DNA from: Lactifluus volemus
Lineage: Eukaryota; Basidiomycota; Agaricomycetes; Russulales; Russulaceae
Direction of reading: 5' to 3'
Length of the DNA stretch: 64,000 bases
Assembly (NCBI GenBank): GCA_022376515.1
Contig: WTXI01000006.1
Span: forward strand, 496,001 to 560,000
Part shown: positions 36,634 through 48,700 of the stretch, in pieces
Layout: each line of letters starts with the position of its first letter
Position numbering within the stretch: position 1 is the stretch's first letter
Made by a program: the position numbers and the translations under genes
The notes under the pieces: generated by a model
Told to the model about the DNA's origin: nothing
Databases searched by the model: none
The model's input: only the letters and a program-made list of their open reading frames with translations

Positions 36634-38122
36634 TCACAAAACAAACTCGGCTCCTTCTCCATGCACGGCTGGGTTCCTTCTAGCGTCGGATATTGAGCTT
36701 TGCCAAGATGCAGTTGGATTTACACGATTGTATATCTCTGAGATAAGTTGAGAGGGGTGGTAACGTTCTGTAGCAGGGGCTTGAAGTTGCGTCGACTGAG
36801 GTGGTCCCGGCAGCCCATATGTTACGCCGTTTGCGGGAGGGATTGGAAAGTTTGGTTTTTGGTAGAGTAGAGGAGAATGGTCTGAGCTATGAGAAGATAT
36901 TGATAGTGACGACACGGGAGATGGAGAGTTAGAGGATGGGACGGGTGATAGGTGGGGTGGATTTGTGGCGATAACGGTACGCAGGGATTGTGCTTGCGTG
37001 CTGCGAAGGTCACTCTGAGGTTGTGGCTCCACAAGGGACACATTGGCATGGATGGATACGTCACTTGACTGCGTTGAAGGGACTTGGTTGGGTGGCGGAT
37101 GGGTTGGGGGAGCATATGCGCCGTATATGCTAAATGGGTTGGACATACCATTTATGGCGTGAGACCCGGTCATCAATAAACCACCGGAAGGAGGTACGAA
37201 GATATGGTTTTGGGGGGAGTATGAGCCATGCTCAGTGCCAGAGGTATTGTCACATGAATCAGGGCGCAAACCACCCATAGCCGCAGAAGGACAAGGGGGG
37301 TTTAATAATAATTGTTCGGGAACTGATGGACGGCTTGCATCAACAGGGCGGCAAGGAGGACCACGTGGATCAAAATAACGCGACGGTGCGGTAGCATCCT
37401 GATAGTCCTGCTGTTCGAGGTATTCCTGCGCTGAGGGGCACGGTAGAGCAGACAAGGGTGGTGAAGGTTCCGAAGCGGAATAGACACGGGGCACGAAAGC
37501 CTGTTCCAGTGCAGGGGGAGTAAGAGGGGGCGAGTCCAGAGATGCCTCACGGGTTGGGGGCACCTTGACTTGTTTTTTAATGCCTGACAAAACCTGGCTA
37601 CGCGCTGAGGTAGAATTGCGACGCGACCCGGGCGTCAAATGGATTCGATAACTAAACGGATTAACGGTCAGTGAAATCTGAGTGCATGGATAGACGGAAA
37701 ACCGTGTTGGGGATTAGGGAAAATGCTCACTGTTGCTGAAGATTGTCCTGACGAGAGCAGCGAGTATCGCACCCTGGAAATGGACATTTATGATTCCGCT
37801 CTCCCGTGTGAATGCGGGCATGTCTTGATAAATGGCCACTTGTAGTGAAAGCCTTTGCACAGATGTTACAGATGTGCTTCTTTCTGTTCGTGGTGGAGGG
37901 AGTGATCTGACTGGAGAGAGGATAGGGATTAATATCTGGGGCGTCTTGAGGTAATTGGTGTTTGGATTCGGAGGTAAAAAGGTGAGCAGGAGAGGATTGG
38001 CGGAAACCAGCTGGGGAGGGCAGAGCGGACATTGAAGGAGGGTATGGGGCAGGCATAGGTGAACCAGTGGTAGCTCTGGGAGGGGGGGGGGGGAGTTGAT
38101 TGAAGTTGACTAGATCAAGCAA
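36634..38122 (-). CDS. C2H2 zinc-finger transcription factor, Nrg1-like
   Basis: Two adjacent C2H2 fingers: HICNICAKAFTTSGHLSRHARIH, given here only by its Cys and His (C-x2-C-x12-H-x3-H), and C-x4-C-x12-H-x3-H in CPFPGCDTRCSRQDNLQQ continuing HYRIH across the intron. The linker TGERNH and the TSGHLSRH helix resemble yeast Nrg1/Nrg2, which repress glucose-regulated and filamentation genes. The N terminus starts MLDLVNFNQLPPPPP, encoded next to a long G run on the plus strand (about 38082-38091) that could hide length errors. The C-terminal exon (36634-37638) is a proline/serine-rich disordered region. Splice junction QQ(H)YRIHLTPGSRR is in frame. Nuclear DNA-binding role inferred from the fingers. 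Confidence 0.85.
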
Positions 38123-38992
38123 GGTAGCGAGCTAGGAGGAAAGGCGATGGTGAAAGTTGTTGACCGAGTCTTGGAGTATTTAACGGAGAAAGAAATATAG
38201 GTTTTGGGGGATAGGAAAGTTGAGTTTGGGAGATTGAAGAGGTGAAGCTGAATGAAGCGCGGCAAGGCAATTACAAGCTCACTCGCTCACTCACTTTCGG
38301 GTCAGCGGACTTGAGAGCTGAGTTTTGGCTTCGCCCCCCTCGCGCCAAACTACGGTTTTCAATTGAATTGATCTACATAATATTATTTTATATTTTTCAT
38401 ATCTCAATTTAGACATTTCACACCTTACAAGTCCAGTACCTTATCTTCTCTTTCGCTTGAAGCTCGGAGAAAAGAAAAAAATAATAAGAGATCGAGAACC
38501 TTGCTGGCGTTTTGAAAGAAAGCCTGGACTCGATCTCCCTTCCATCCACGATCGCCTCGAGGTTCCAAGTGAGCTCGTCCGGCATATGGCACGGCGATAA
38601 ACCGCGACGGTGAATGACTACCCTTCGGATAATGTTATCCGAGTCAACCTTGTTTACCATGATTGCCTTGATTGATGGCATCCAGCCAAGTTGGGTAGTT
38701 CAGTTGTTCCATGCCGGCTTCCATTTATGTTCAGTTTGCACTTGTGGATCGCGTTAATCAAGCCACAGATCCGGTAAAGCAGGGGTCTAAGGTCAGTGCA
38801 CGTGGTAAAGTTAGATTTAAGTTCGAATCGAAAAGACATTTCACTGAAAGCGTGGCCGAGCACGCCTTGGCAAGGTTCCACCTCCCAGGGCGATGGAAGT
38901 TGACGGGCCGGGAATTCCGTGAGCAAGGTATCCACGGTCACGTGATTTATGTTTCGTTAGCAGCCGAATTGATCGCAGTTGAACCTCTAACA
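38123..38992. other. Divergent intergenic region between zinc-finger gene and coiled-coil paralogue B
   Basis: About 870 bp. A plus-strand frame runs in from 38711 in frame with paralogue B, but its composition differs and the paralogue family starts near 38993. The minus-strand frames 38418-38681 and 38654-38941 show no family motif. AT-rich patch near 38375-38400. Confidence 0.35.
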
Positions 38993-41312
38993 ATGGTATC
39001 AACCTCAAGATCCACTTCTTCATCCCCAGAGGCAATCTACACCCCTGCAACCCGTCGCGATGCCGTTAATAATCGTCATTCCAATCGTCTTTCTTCTGAC
39101 CGTGTGTCAAAAGCAAGGCTCACTAGCATGTTACTCTATGACGAACGAGAAGCAAATGACCTTCGCAGGATGCTCCTTTCCGTCACGGAACAACTAAAAA
39201 AGGAGTCTCAGAGAGCAGATGATAACGAACGTCGTGCTAGAGAGGCTATTCAACGCTTCAAGGCCATCAATGAAGCTCGTACCGCCGCACAGCAAGATGC
39301 CGCCCGTGCTACTGAGGAGTTGAGATTGTACAAATTACAATTGGAACATGCTCAACAAGAGATATATAAAGCTCAAAATATCTTGGACTCGCTCGAGGCA
39401 CAACGCCATGACGCAGAGGCTAGCGCCGCGAAAGCTAGAACCGTGGCAAGGAAACTTAAGGAAGACACTCTCGTGGATCTTGCAAGGGAAGAAGGACGCC
39501 AACTCGGTTTAAAACAGGGCCTCGCTCGTGGTCGCAGGCTTGGCTTCGAACAGACGCGCTCTACTAGTTCGGATCGCCGCGACTCTCAAGTCATTCTAAA
39601 CGATCTTCCCCCAGAACAAGATCATGAAGACGACGTCGGATCCTTGACTCCTACTTCCGTGCCCGCTATCCTCGTAGAGCCGCCCTTGGATCCCATTGGA
39701 GAGGATATGCTCGATTTCCCTCCGTCATCTCCCGCCAATCTGGAGATATTCCCCCATCCCGAAGCTCCACCACCAGGTGATCTCCCGCGCCCCGTGACCA
39801 CATCCCCCTCCCATCACCCCCATAGTATAATCCCTCAAGATGGGTTTATACCACTCGCAAGCAATGACTCTGTCATCCGCTTACCACCTCCACACGAAAT
39901 GGCATCGCCTGTTGCACCATCATCACCCGTTCTCGAGAGACCCGCTTCTGTGGGTGCCGCGCCGCTCATGGTGCCAGATCCTGGCGTACGGCGTGACCGT
40001 GCTCCTACGGAACCTGGCTCTCCTGGCTCAACAAATATCTCCGAATTTGAGTTAGTAAGTCAGCCCAATGATGCCAGCTCCCGCCCATCACGTAGGAACG
40101 AGGCCAGGCTCGATGTCATCCCCGAAGTTGTCAGTGGCAGCAATACACCTGCAGACCGTGCCAGGAGTATATCTATAGGCCCAGCATCTCGACCAGCCTC
40201 TTCGGCTAGTAGTGTGCCCCGTGTACTGGTGGGTTCACCTGTTTCCCTCTGTTGTCACGCTAACGTTTCCCATCACTCCCCGGTCTGCCTCAAGTCACCA
40301 TCCTTTGTTCAGGCGAATGCTTCCCCTAGTCGGAGTCATTATGATCGTCGTAGAAGCAGTTATACATCTACCTCATCGAGCTCAGCAAACGTTACACCTG
40401 CGGGCTTGAGCAGGATTTTGGACCGTACATCTTCCTCCGTGCCGGATATTTTCCTCGAGCCTCCGGTAATTATTTTGCACGAATCCATTATTTGGGAAAT
40501 ATTGAATTTCACCATAGTCCCGCGACGATTCACAAACGCCCCAAGCCACTCCGGTTGTATCCCATAGGGGGCTCCTGAGTGCCGAGGATGCTGCCCAACG
40601 GCCCATGTCACCAAGTGTTTCTACGTCGGTTTTGAATTCGACTTCGTCTGGGAAAGTGCCCCGCGAAAGCTCTGCTAGTACGGCAGGGGGCGCTATCCCA
40701 ACCGTCATTTCATATGGTCAACTTCCTCCTGGATTTGTACCTATGACCGTACCTTCCTTATCACAGGCGCCGTCACCTCATGCAGTCCCTCACGAACCAT
40801 ATGCCGTCCCTTCCGCTCCATCAAATAGCGCTGTCACAAATCCCAGGCTATCTCCCCGCACGAACCCACGCCCGCTGTACGGCGTGCCTGTCCAGGATGC
40901 AAGCTCCTCCTCGAGTCGTTCCTTGCACAATCCAGTACGCATCCCACTATCATCTACCACGGCGGACTCCTCCGTTATGGTGCCACCAGCAAGCCTTTTC
41001 TCGCGACCAAATGTTTCTAGCTCCTCTGAAACTGATGAAGATGAGGCAGTGGCGTCAAGTCTTGCATCGAATGATACACTTTCGACACCTCCCCCCTCAC
41101 GCAAGAAGGCTAAATCCAAGACCAAATCCAAGACCAAACTCCCGGCATACGATGCAGCCCCTACACCCCCAGGTCAGGAGTATCCATCATCACCACTTGT
41201 ACGTGCGAGCACCCTCGCCTCTCCAGGGCCATCAGCTGCTCCGGCCAATCAAGCACGCAATTCGTCTGCCGGACTGACACCTGCGGCGCGACGTAGAACC
41301 TTACGACATTGA
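38993..41312 (+). CDS. Coiled-coil protein with long disordered tail, paralogue B
   Basis: Function unknown. I chose the ATG at 38993 (MVSTSRSTSSS); an in-frame ATG at 38711 would add 94 residues of different character. The coiled coil begins at EREANDLRRMLLSVTEQLKK and includes ATEELRLYKLQLEHAQQEI and RHDAEASAAKARTVARKLKE, ending in AREEGRQLGLKQGLARGRR. The tail is Pro/Ser-rich. Two introns (about 40229-40312 and 40465-40567) link to AQRPMSPSVSTS. It ends with a lysine-rich SRKKAKSKTKSKTK and RRRTLRH, a possible nuclear localisation signal. Homologous over the whole coiled coil to the gene at 29560 on the same strand, 9.4 kb away. Confidence 0.8.
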
Positions 41313-42197
41313 GGAGACCCGTTGCTAACGTTCCTTACCCATGTGAAAATATTATCCTTCAGTCATGTGTGGACGTTTAAATGTCAGTTTCAGTATTTCC
41401 AGATCGAAATTTCATTTATGTAGGCACGAGAAAGTGTTGAGGGCTTTTCGAACCCCTGGAAACGAGACCTGATGATTTACAGGACGGATAATTAATGTTC
41501 CCAACAGTAATGTACTATATATGTATGTCAAATTGCGCGTTTGGCTTACTTGTATCGTGTTCACGTTTTGAGTAAAACCTGGTTTTGATGCCAACGTCAA
41601 ACGAGGATGGTTTAATTATACCGGCAACCACGGTTTTTTTTCTGCTTTTCCGCCCAATCGTGGTGGTTGTCGGTTGAGAGGGGGTCCTAGGGAACTTCAG
41701 GAACGGCAATAACCCCATCCCATCAATATCTGTCCGCCGGACTTCGCCGCGAACTGAGCGCGACCCCCATTTTCACGCAATCATGATCGCAATCACTCAA
41801 ACGTTGGCATAAGTAATTTGACGTGAGAAATTTATATGAGATCGTGTATGAGGGCTTGGCTTGGTGTGATGCTCGGAAGTAAATGATACCAACTGAGGCG
41901 AAAGAACGCCCCCCTTGGCATCTTGTGCCCCGAGAAGCCTTTATTTAGAAAATTTTTATGGATTCGTAGTGATCCGTTACGTCCCTTTAATTCACATGTG
42001 GTTTTTATTATTCGATCGTTGTATTAACGGGGCAAAATGCATCGCTCTGTGCGTGAGAGAACAGCGTAATGAACGGAGTAATGACACAACACACAGCAAC
42101 ACACAATTGGAGATACTAAATGGAATTGGATAAGAGAGCCACGTAAACATGTTGTAACAAAGGATCACGATAAATTGCTAGAGATAAGCCCCGCGAA
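41313..42197. other. Convergent intergenic region
   Basis: About 885 bp between the stop of paralogue B and the stop of NUP98. Only short frames without motifs. Confidence 0.4.
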
Positions 42198-45100
42198 CTA
42201 GAAATGTTCAACGGTAAATGTCCACTTGCCCTCTGCAAAATCGAAGCCTTCGAACGTAGTGTCTTTCATACTCTTCAGGCGCTTTAGATGCTTCACTGCT
42301 GCCGGGTGCTTCTCGTCTTTGATTGGCTGACGGGTCGCTTTATCGAGCGGCCAGCAACGAAGTAGTGTGATACGTGCGCGAACGTTGAGCCCACTGCCCG
42401 GTGGCGGCTTATCAATGCCATCGCTGTCCGGATATACGCTGCATTCCATCTCATCGAAACGTACCTGCTCACCAAGCAAGTCGCTCAGCTTGGTGAGCGT
42501 TGTGAGATCAACAGGCTCTTGAAAATGAATTTCCCCATAGCCAACGCGCTTCACGACAAGCCCCTTCACCTCGGCCAACGTTTCGTAACCAAGTTTGGAG
42601 AGTGTAGAGATGCTTGGTTCAACGCAGTAGTCACCTTCCTGAGGGGTGGCGGGACTATCATCCGCGGACCGAGAGTCTGGGGTGAGCATCGTTCCACGCT
42701 CATTCGAAGGAAGAGTTGAAGCCGCAGGTGACGAGTAAGGGGTTGATGCTTCTTTTTCACGGGCAGCGATGGTAAGAGAAGCATTAAATGTGGGTTTTTT
42801 GGGTCCTGGAGATGAGCTCGACCGCTTGAGAAGATCGGCAGCGTCGACCTTCTTGTCAAGCACAAGCTTCTTAAAGCTTGCTTTTGAATCCCCTTTAAGC
42901 AGACTTGATCCGAAGGACTCCGAACCATGCACCGCTTTTCCAGGACTCGCTGTCAACGTTAAACTGAGTGCATTGGGCTTTCCGGTGGTCAAGGACAATG
43001 TTAAACCGCTGCTTGGCGATGGGCTCGCTGTGGTCGAAGTATAACCACGCAACCTAGTCTGAACAGGTTGGTAAGCAATCGATCGCGATGTCGGGGTCCG
43101 GACAGTGTCAAATAAGTTGACTTTCTTCTTAGCTGACGTATCCGACGTCGGTGCACTCGGCGCGGGAAGGAGGGAGAAGATGGGGAGATTTGTAGCGATG
43201 GGTTGCGCAATGGACGCCTGAAGAGATTGCGAGCCCGTAATAGGACCCCCAAGAGCGGAAGTGCCTAGGGTACTACCTAGCATTGAACCTCCAAGGGGTT
43301 GCGTGGTGGATGACAACGCGCCAACAGCGGGTGCTGACGGGCGGCCAAACATGCTTGTGCCGCCCCCAAGGGGATTGTTTGCCGGTTGAGAATTCGACTG
43401 TCCAAACGTATTTCCGAAAAGGCTCGTTTGTTGAGGATTCGTAGTCGTGCTTGGCTGGCCGGTGGGGTTGTTGCCAAAGATCCCGCCCCCCGTTGTTGGA
43501 GTGGTTGTTTTGTTCCCGAACATATTGAAGGCAGGCGCTTGGCCGGGTTGCTGCTGAGCACCTTGCTGTTGCGCGTTTCCAAACAGACCGCCTCCCCCCA
43601 TTTGACCAAACAGCCCAGAAGTAGGCTGTTGGGCCTGGGCGTTGCCAAATACTGAGTTCGGGGTTGGTAAATATACAGATAGTTGACCATGACGCATAAC
43701 TTACATCCGCCCTGTTGGGGCTGCTGCCCAGGTTGACTCGCATTGGTCTGTCCGAATAGCGGTTGACCCCCAAAGAGCCCCGTAGAACCCTGTGGCCCCT
43801 GGGGATTCTGCTGCTGCTGAGATCCAAACAAACCAAAGCCACTACCGGTGGCAGGCTGTTGTTGTTGGGTAGTCTGCCCGAATACAGATGGCTTCTGTCC
43901 AGCGGTGTTCGAACCTGGTTGAGATGCATTAGTTGTACATGTTCTGGATGGCGAAGTTTACACACCGAACGCACCCCCTCCAAAAGCGTTACCAGCTGGC
44001 TGAGTTTGTCCGAAAAGACCGGTACCAGGTTGTTGTTGCGCAGTGTTGGCCGGCCCAAAAAGGCCAGTAGACCCGGTGGTAGCAGTGCCTCCAAAGCCGC
44101 TAGTGCCGCCTGTATCACAGTAAGCCAACGCTAAGGGCAATAATCGTGAGACATACCAAATCCGCCCAACGGTTTATTTTGAGGCCCAAAAGCACCACTG
44201 TTCCCGAATAGACCGGTATTCTGCTGCTGTTGAGGTTGCGGTTGCGGTTGCGGTTGACCGAATGATCCAAAACTGCTCGTGGCCGGCTGCTGAGAAGGTT
44301 GCTGAGGTTGATTGAAAGTACCAAAACCTCCCGTGGTTGCTGAAGGGTTCTGGCCCAGACCACCGAAAGCACCACCTGGGTTTGCATTATTCGCACCGGC
44401 AGTACCGAACGAACCGAAAATGGGGTTCGTAGGTTGCTGTTGAGCGGACTGTCCAAATAAATTGGTAGGGGCTGGAGGCTGTGTTGTACTGCTAAATGCG
44501 GACGGTCCGAAGGTGTTAGAGCCAGCGGTTTTTCGATTCTGCTGATAATCCTGCAGGCGCAACTCCTAAAAAAAAGTGGGCATCAGCAAGCTCATTCCCG
44601 GGCCAAGTAATAGGAGCGCGTGCGAGAAAGGTAAATAGGGCACGATCCCGTTAATCATGGAGCGAATGACATGGGGACGGACAGAGAGGCTTGTCGGATG
44701 CTCACTTCAAATGAATTACCACGGTACTGTGGCATGCAAGTAATGCTTTGATATTGCAGCGTCAGACTCGCATTCGCAGAGTCTTTCTCGCTGAAAACAC
44801 TATAAGCGGGATTTGCTGTCCCCGTTGTCACAGGAGGCACACCATCATAGGTCCCCGCATTCTGATTCGCTATATGTGAACAGTCAGACATAAGGTTGGG
44901 TGTAAGGATATTCCTACGAGACATACAGCTTGTTGCTCCTCCAAAGGCACTTGTCGTTGGCTTGTTAGCAAACGAACTCGTCCCAAATGCGCTACTCGTT
45001 GCGGTCGGCTGCGAAAACAAGCTTGGGTTCGGCTGAGATGACGTTGTCGGCCCAAATGCACCGCCGCTGCCGCCAAAGGCGGATGTCCCTCCACCGCCGA

Positions 45101-45567
45101 ACGCGCCGAACCCTGTGGCGGGCTTGGTAGTATTGAACATAGATGGATTATTGTTACCACTCGCAAAGGTGCCTGATGAAAATGCCAGTCAGAAGAGGAT
45201 TGAAATGAGAAACAAGAGACAAACCAAAGGTCGAACCTCCCGGAGCAGGGGCAGGAGCAGGAGCAGGAGCAGGATTGGGATTGGGATTGGAGGCCAGGTT
45301 ACCAAACATTGAGTTCGCTTGCTGAGGCTGCGGTTGCGGATTTTGACCAAAACCACTGCCTGATCCAAAAACTGATAAGGAAGACATTAGACTGTGGCTG
45401 GAGGAAGGCAAGACGTGAGCGACTCGTACCACCACCTCCTCCTCCACTGGCGGACCCGAACGCGCTTGGCTGACCAAACACGGACCCAGCTTGTGGCTGT
45501 TGTTGAGGTTGCTGGGATTTTGCTGAGGATTAGCCCAGGATGATTGAATGCTGCTGTTTGGAAACAT
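42198..45567 (-). CDS. NUP98: FG nucleoporin NUP98 (Nup116/Nup100 type) with GLEBS motif
   Basis: Nuclear pore protein whose FG repeats form the permeability barrier. GLFG/FG repeats run throughout (GLFGNAQQ, FGQTNAS, TGLFGPANT). A GLEBS motif, the Gle2/Rae1 binding site, is split by an intron: GTYDGVPPVTTGTANPAY ... YRGNSFE|ELRLQDYQQNR. The C-terminal autoproteolytic-type domain runs from CVEPSISTLSKLGYETL through VGYGEIHFQEPVDLT to KWTFTVEHF. The stop codon follows HF directly, exactly where Nup98 precursors cleave themselves before Ser. Near the start (45567, MFPNSSIQSSW) one base is missing at the GGG 45514-45516 (plus strand): NPQQNP must shift frame to continue QQPQQQPQAGSVFGQP. All later introns join in frame. 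Confidence 0.93.
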
Positions 45568-45766
45568 TAGAGAGTGTAACGTTCGTGTATCGAACGTTGC
45601 GGTGTCCGTTCGTGTTTCGTTTGTCCCGTTTACGCTCCCGGCTTGAAATGGTCGACTCACCTTCCTGTCAATTTCAATCGGAGCTTAAAACTAACGCGTC
45701 AGTTATGTAAGCTATTTTTGAAACTGACTATGGTGGGTGGGTGGCCAGCCAGACACTTTCACTGGC
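45568..45766. promoter_or_regulatory. Shared divergent promoter region, NUP98 / RPA2
   Basis: Only 199 bp separate the two start codons, which face away from each other. Both promoters and 5' UTRs must fit here, so a bidirectional promoter is likely. No TATA box was seen. Confidence 0.5.
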
Positions 45767-48700
45767 ATGCCGGACGGTTCTAGCAAACATACTTTTAACA
45801 CTTTGGCTCGTGAATCGGCTTTTCGGAGTCCCCCAAGTGACAATTATATCTCTCCGATACTCAATGAGTTCGTTGCACCCCATATTGAATCATTCAATGC
45901 GCTCTTTGATGATTCCGGGTTACCTTCCGGAGATGGCGATGGCCGCGGTCTCCTGAGCTTAGCAATAAAGGATATCGGTCAGCGTGTGGTTTTTGATGGA
46001 GCTGGGCAGGCTGCTGCTGGGAGTATACAAAAGGCATGGGGGAACAAGTTAGACAGTAAGAACTCGCGGTTCTCTTCACCCATTCAGCACTGAGAAATTT
46101 CAAGTCTGGATCGAGCAAGTCTCTATTGCGCGTCCCATGGTCCCTGATAGAGATAAAAGGGCTACTGAGCGTAAGATCTTCCCGGCCGAGGTGGGCATCT
46201 TCCTCACCAGTCATCCTCGACTTTCGATCTGTCCTTGAACTAAGCGTACCTCAGGCTAGGGAGAGACTCACGTCTTACCGTGGACGCATGACTGTAAAGC
46301 TTTGCTGGAAGGTTGACCAGCCAGGTCAAACGGTACGATCCGTCACAAAAGACGGTGGTCTAATTCCAATCATGGTCCGGGTAGGCGTTTCTCTCCTGTA
46401 TCTTCTATACCCAAGGCTTGATGACGATGTGCAGTCTGTCCGTTGTAATCTTCGCTCGATGCCTTCTGCGGGGCTTGTAAGACATCATGAAGAACCTGAA
46501 GAATTTGGCGGTTACTTTATTGTCAACGGAAATGAGCGTCTCATTCGCTATCTCATTCTTCCGCGCAGGAATCACGTCATCGCACTCACCCGCCCCTCTT
46601 TCCAAAACCGTGGCCCTTCCTATACGCCTTATGCCGTCCAGATTCGTTGTGTACGTCCGGATCAAACCAGTGTTACAAACACACTTCACTATTTGGCGAA
46701 CGGTAGCGCAATGTTGCGGTTTAGCTGGCGGAAGCAAGAATATGTCGTGCCTATCATGCTCCTCTTGAAGGCTTTAGTCGGAGCCTCGGACAGGGAGATT
46801 TTTGAAGGCGTCATTATGCAAGACTATGAAAACACCTTTCTGATAGACCGTGCTGAATTGTTGCTGCGCAGTTACAAGATATATAGCTTGCATACCAGTG
46901 CTCAGTGCTTAGACTATCTCGGCGACAAATTCCGCATTGTATTGGGCCTGCCTGAGGATTGGACAAACCTAGACGTTGGCACATGGCTTATCCGGAGAGT
47001 CGTCCTCGTTCATCTCGAGACTCCTCGAGACAAATTTAGGATACTCTTGTGCGCTGAAACAGCCCTCGTTGTTGAACTTCCACTGACAACCTGTGGACCC
47101 TAGGTTCATGCTCAGGAAGCTGTACGCAATCGTGTCAAAGACGTGTAATGTAGATAATCCCGATTCCCCTCAGCATCAGGAAGTACTCCTGCCAGGGAAT
47201 TTGTACGCCATGATAATCAAGGAGAAACTCGAAGAGACACTCAATCAAGTTCGCTACCAGATACTTCAAGATATTCGAAAGCAAGAGACATCGGTTGACT
47301 TCTTCGATGGTAAAGAGATGGTCTTTCCGGCCCCACTAGGAGCGAAACTGACGTCCTTCCGAAGATCGATACGTCCACAAGGTCTTGGCACGCATAAACT
47401 TCGATATTGGGGCACGGTTGGCCAACTTTCTAGCAACCGGGAACCTCGTGTCACCAACGGGTCTTGATCTACAGCAGACGTCAGGATTCACTATTGTTGC
47501 AGAAAAGTTGAACTGGCATCGGTATATTAGCCACTTTCGGTGTATCCACCGCGGTGCTTTTTCGCGGAGCTCAAGACGACCACGGTGCGGAAGTTGCTTC
47601 CCGAAGCGTGGGGTAGAGTTGTCCCGCTTGATGAGCTTTTCCTTTCATTAAAGTCTTCGCAGGTTTCTTGTGCCCTGTCCACACACCGGATGGGACCCCA
47701 TGTGGTCTGCTCAACCATCTTTCTCGCACGTGTCGCATCGTCACTTCCCCGCTCGCGGTGTCTCATATCCCTTCTTTGCTTGTTTCTCAAGGGATGACTG
47801 ATCCCTTTGCACCCTCTGTGAAGGGGGGCCAGAATATCAGTGTTCAGTTAGATGGGCGTATCATTGGATGGGCGAAGCCAACCCTTGCAAAAACCCTTGC
47901 CACTACTCTGCGAATATGGAAAACTGAAGGTGTTAATAGCATACCGTTGGACTTGGAAATCGGTCTTGTCTTACCATCTGAGGGCGGGCAATATCCTGGT
48001 TTATTTCTCTTTGCGTCATGTTCGCGCATGATGCGCCCCGTCAAATATGTCGTGAATGGCAAGGACGACCAGATTGGATCGTTTGAACAAGTATACATGG
48101 ACATTGCAATATCTCCTAAGGAGATAGAGCCCACTGTCTCATCACACGTCGAACATTCGCCGACAAATTTCCTCTCTATTTTAGCCAACATGACGCCCTT
48201 TTCGGACTTCAATCAGAGCCCTCGTAATATCTATCAATGTCAGGTGCGCAGCAGAGCATCTCCTTAAGTTTAAATAATGAATGTTTGGTAGATGGGAAAA
48301 CAAACAATGGGAACACCTTCCACCGCGCTTAATCATCGTACTGATAACAAGCTCTATCGATTACAGTCTGGACAGTCACCGGTGGTTCGGCCCAAGTTGC
48401 ATAACACCTATGCCATGGACTCGTTCCCGAATGGGACCAACGCGGTTGTAGCCGTTATCTCATACACTGGCTACGATATGGAGGATGCCATGATACTGAA
48501 TAAGTCTGCACACGAACGCGGGTTCGGCTATGGAACTGTATATAAGTCCCAGATTGTTGATTTGAAGGAGACTCTTGGGGCATCAAAATCCACTGCGGCG
48601 CCTACGCTGCACTTTGGGCTCGGACGGGATATCAGACTAGAACCGGAGGATAAACAACACTCTTGTTGCCGGTTTCTTGATCTAGATGGACTTCCATTCA

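Noticed and set aside
38818..38870. tRNA-like signals (TTCGAATC, then GTGGCCGAGC)
   Set aside because: The pieces are in the wrong order and no acceptor or anticodon stems pair.
38711..38992. N-terminal extension of coiled-coil paralogue B
   Set aside because: Composition differs from the rest, and the paralogue family begins near the ATG at 38993; more likely 5' UTR, though not excluded.
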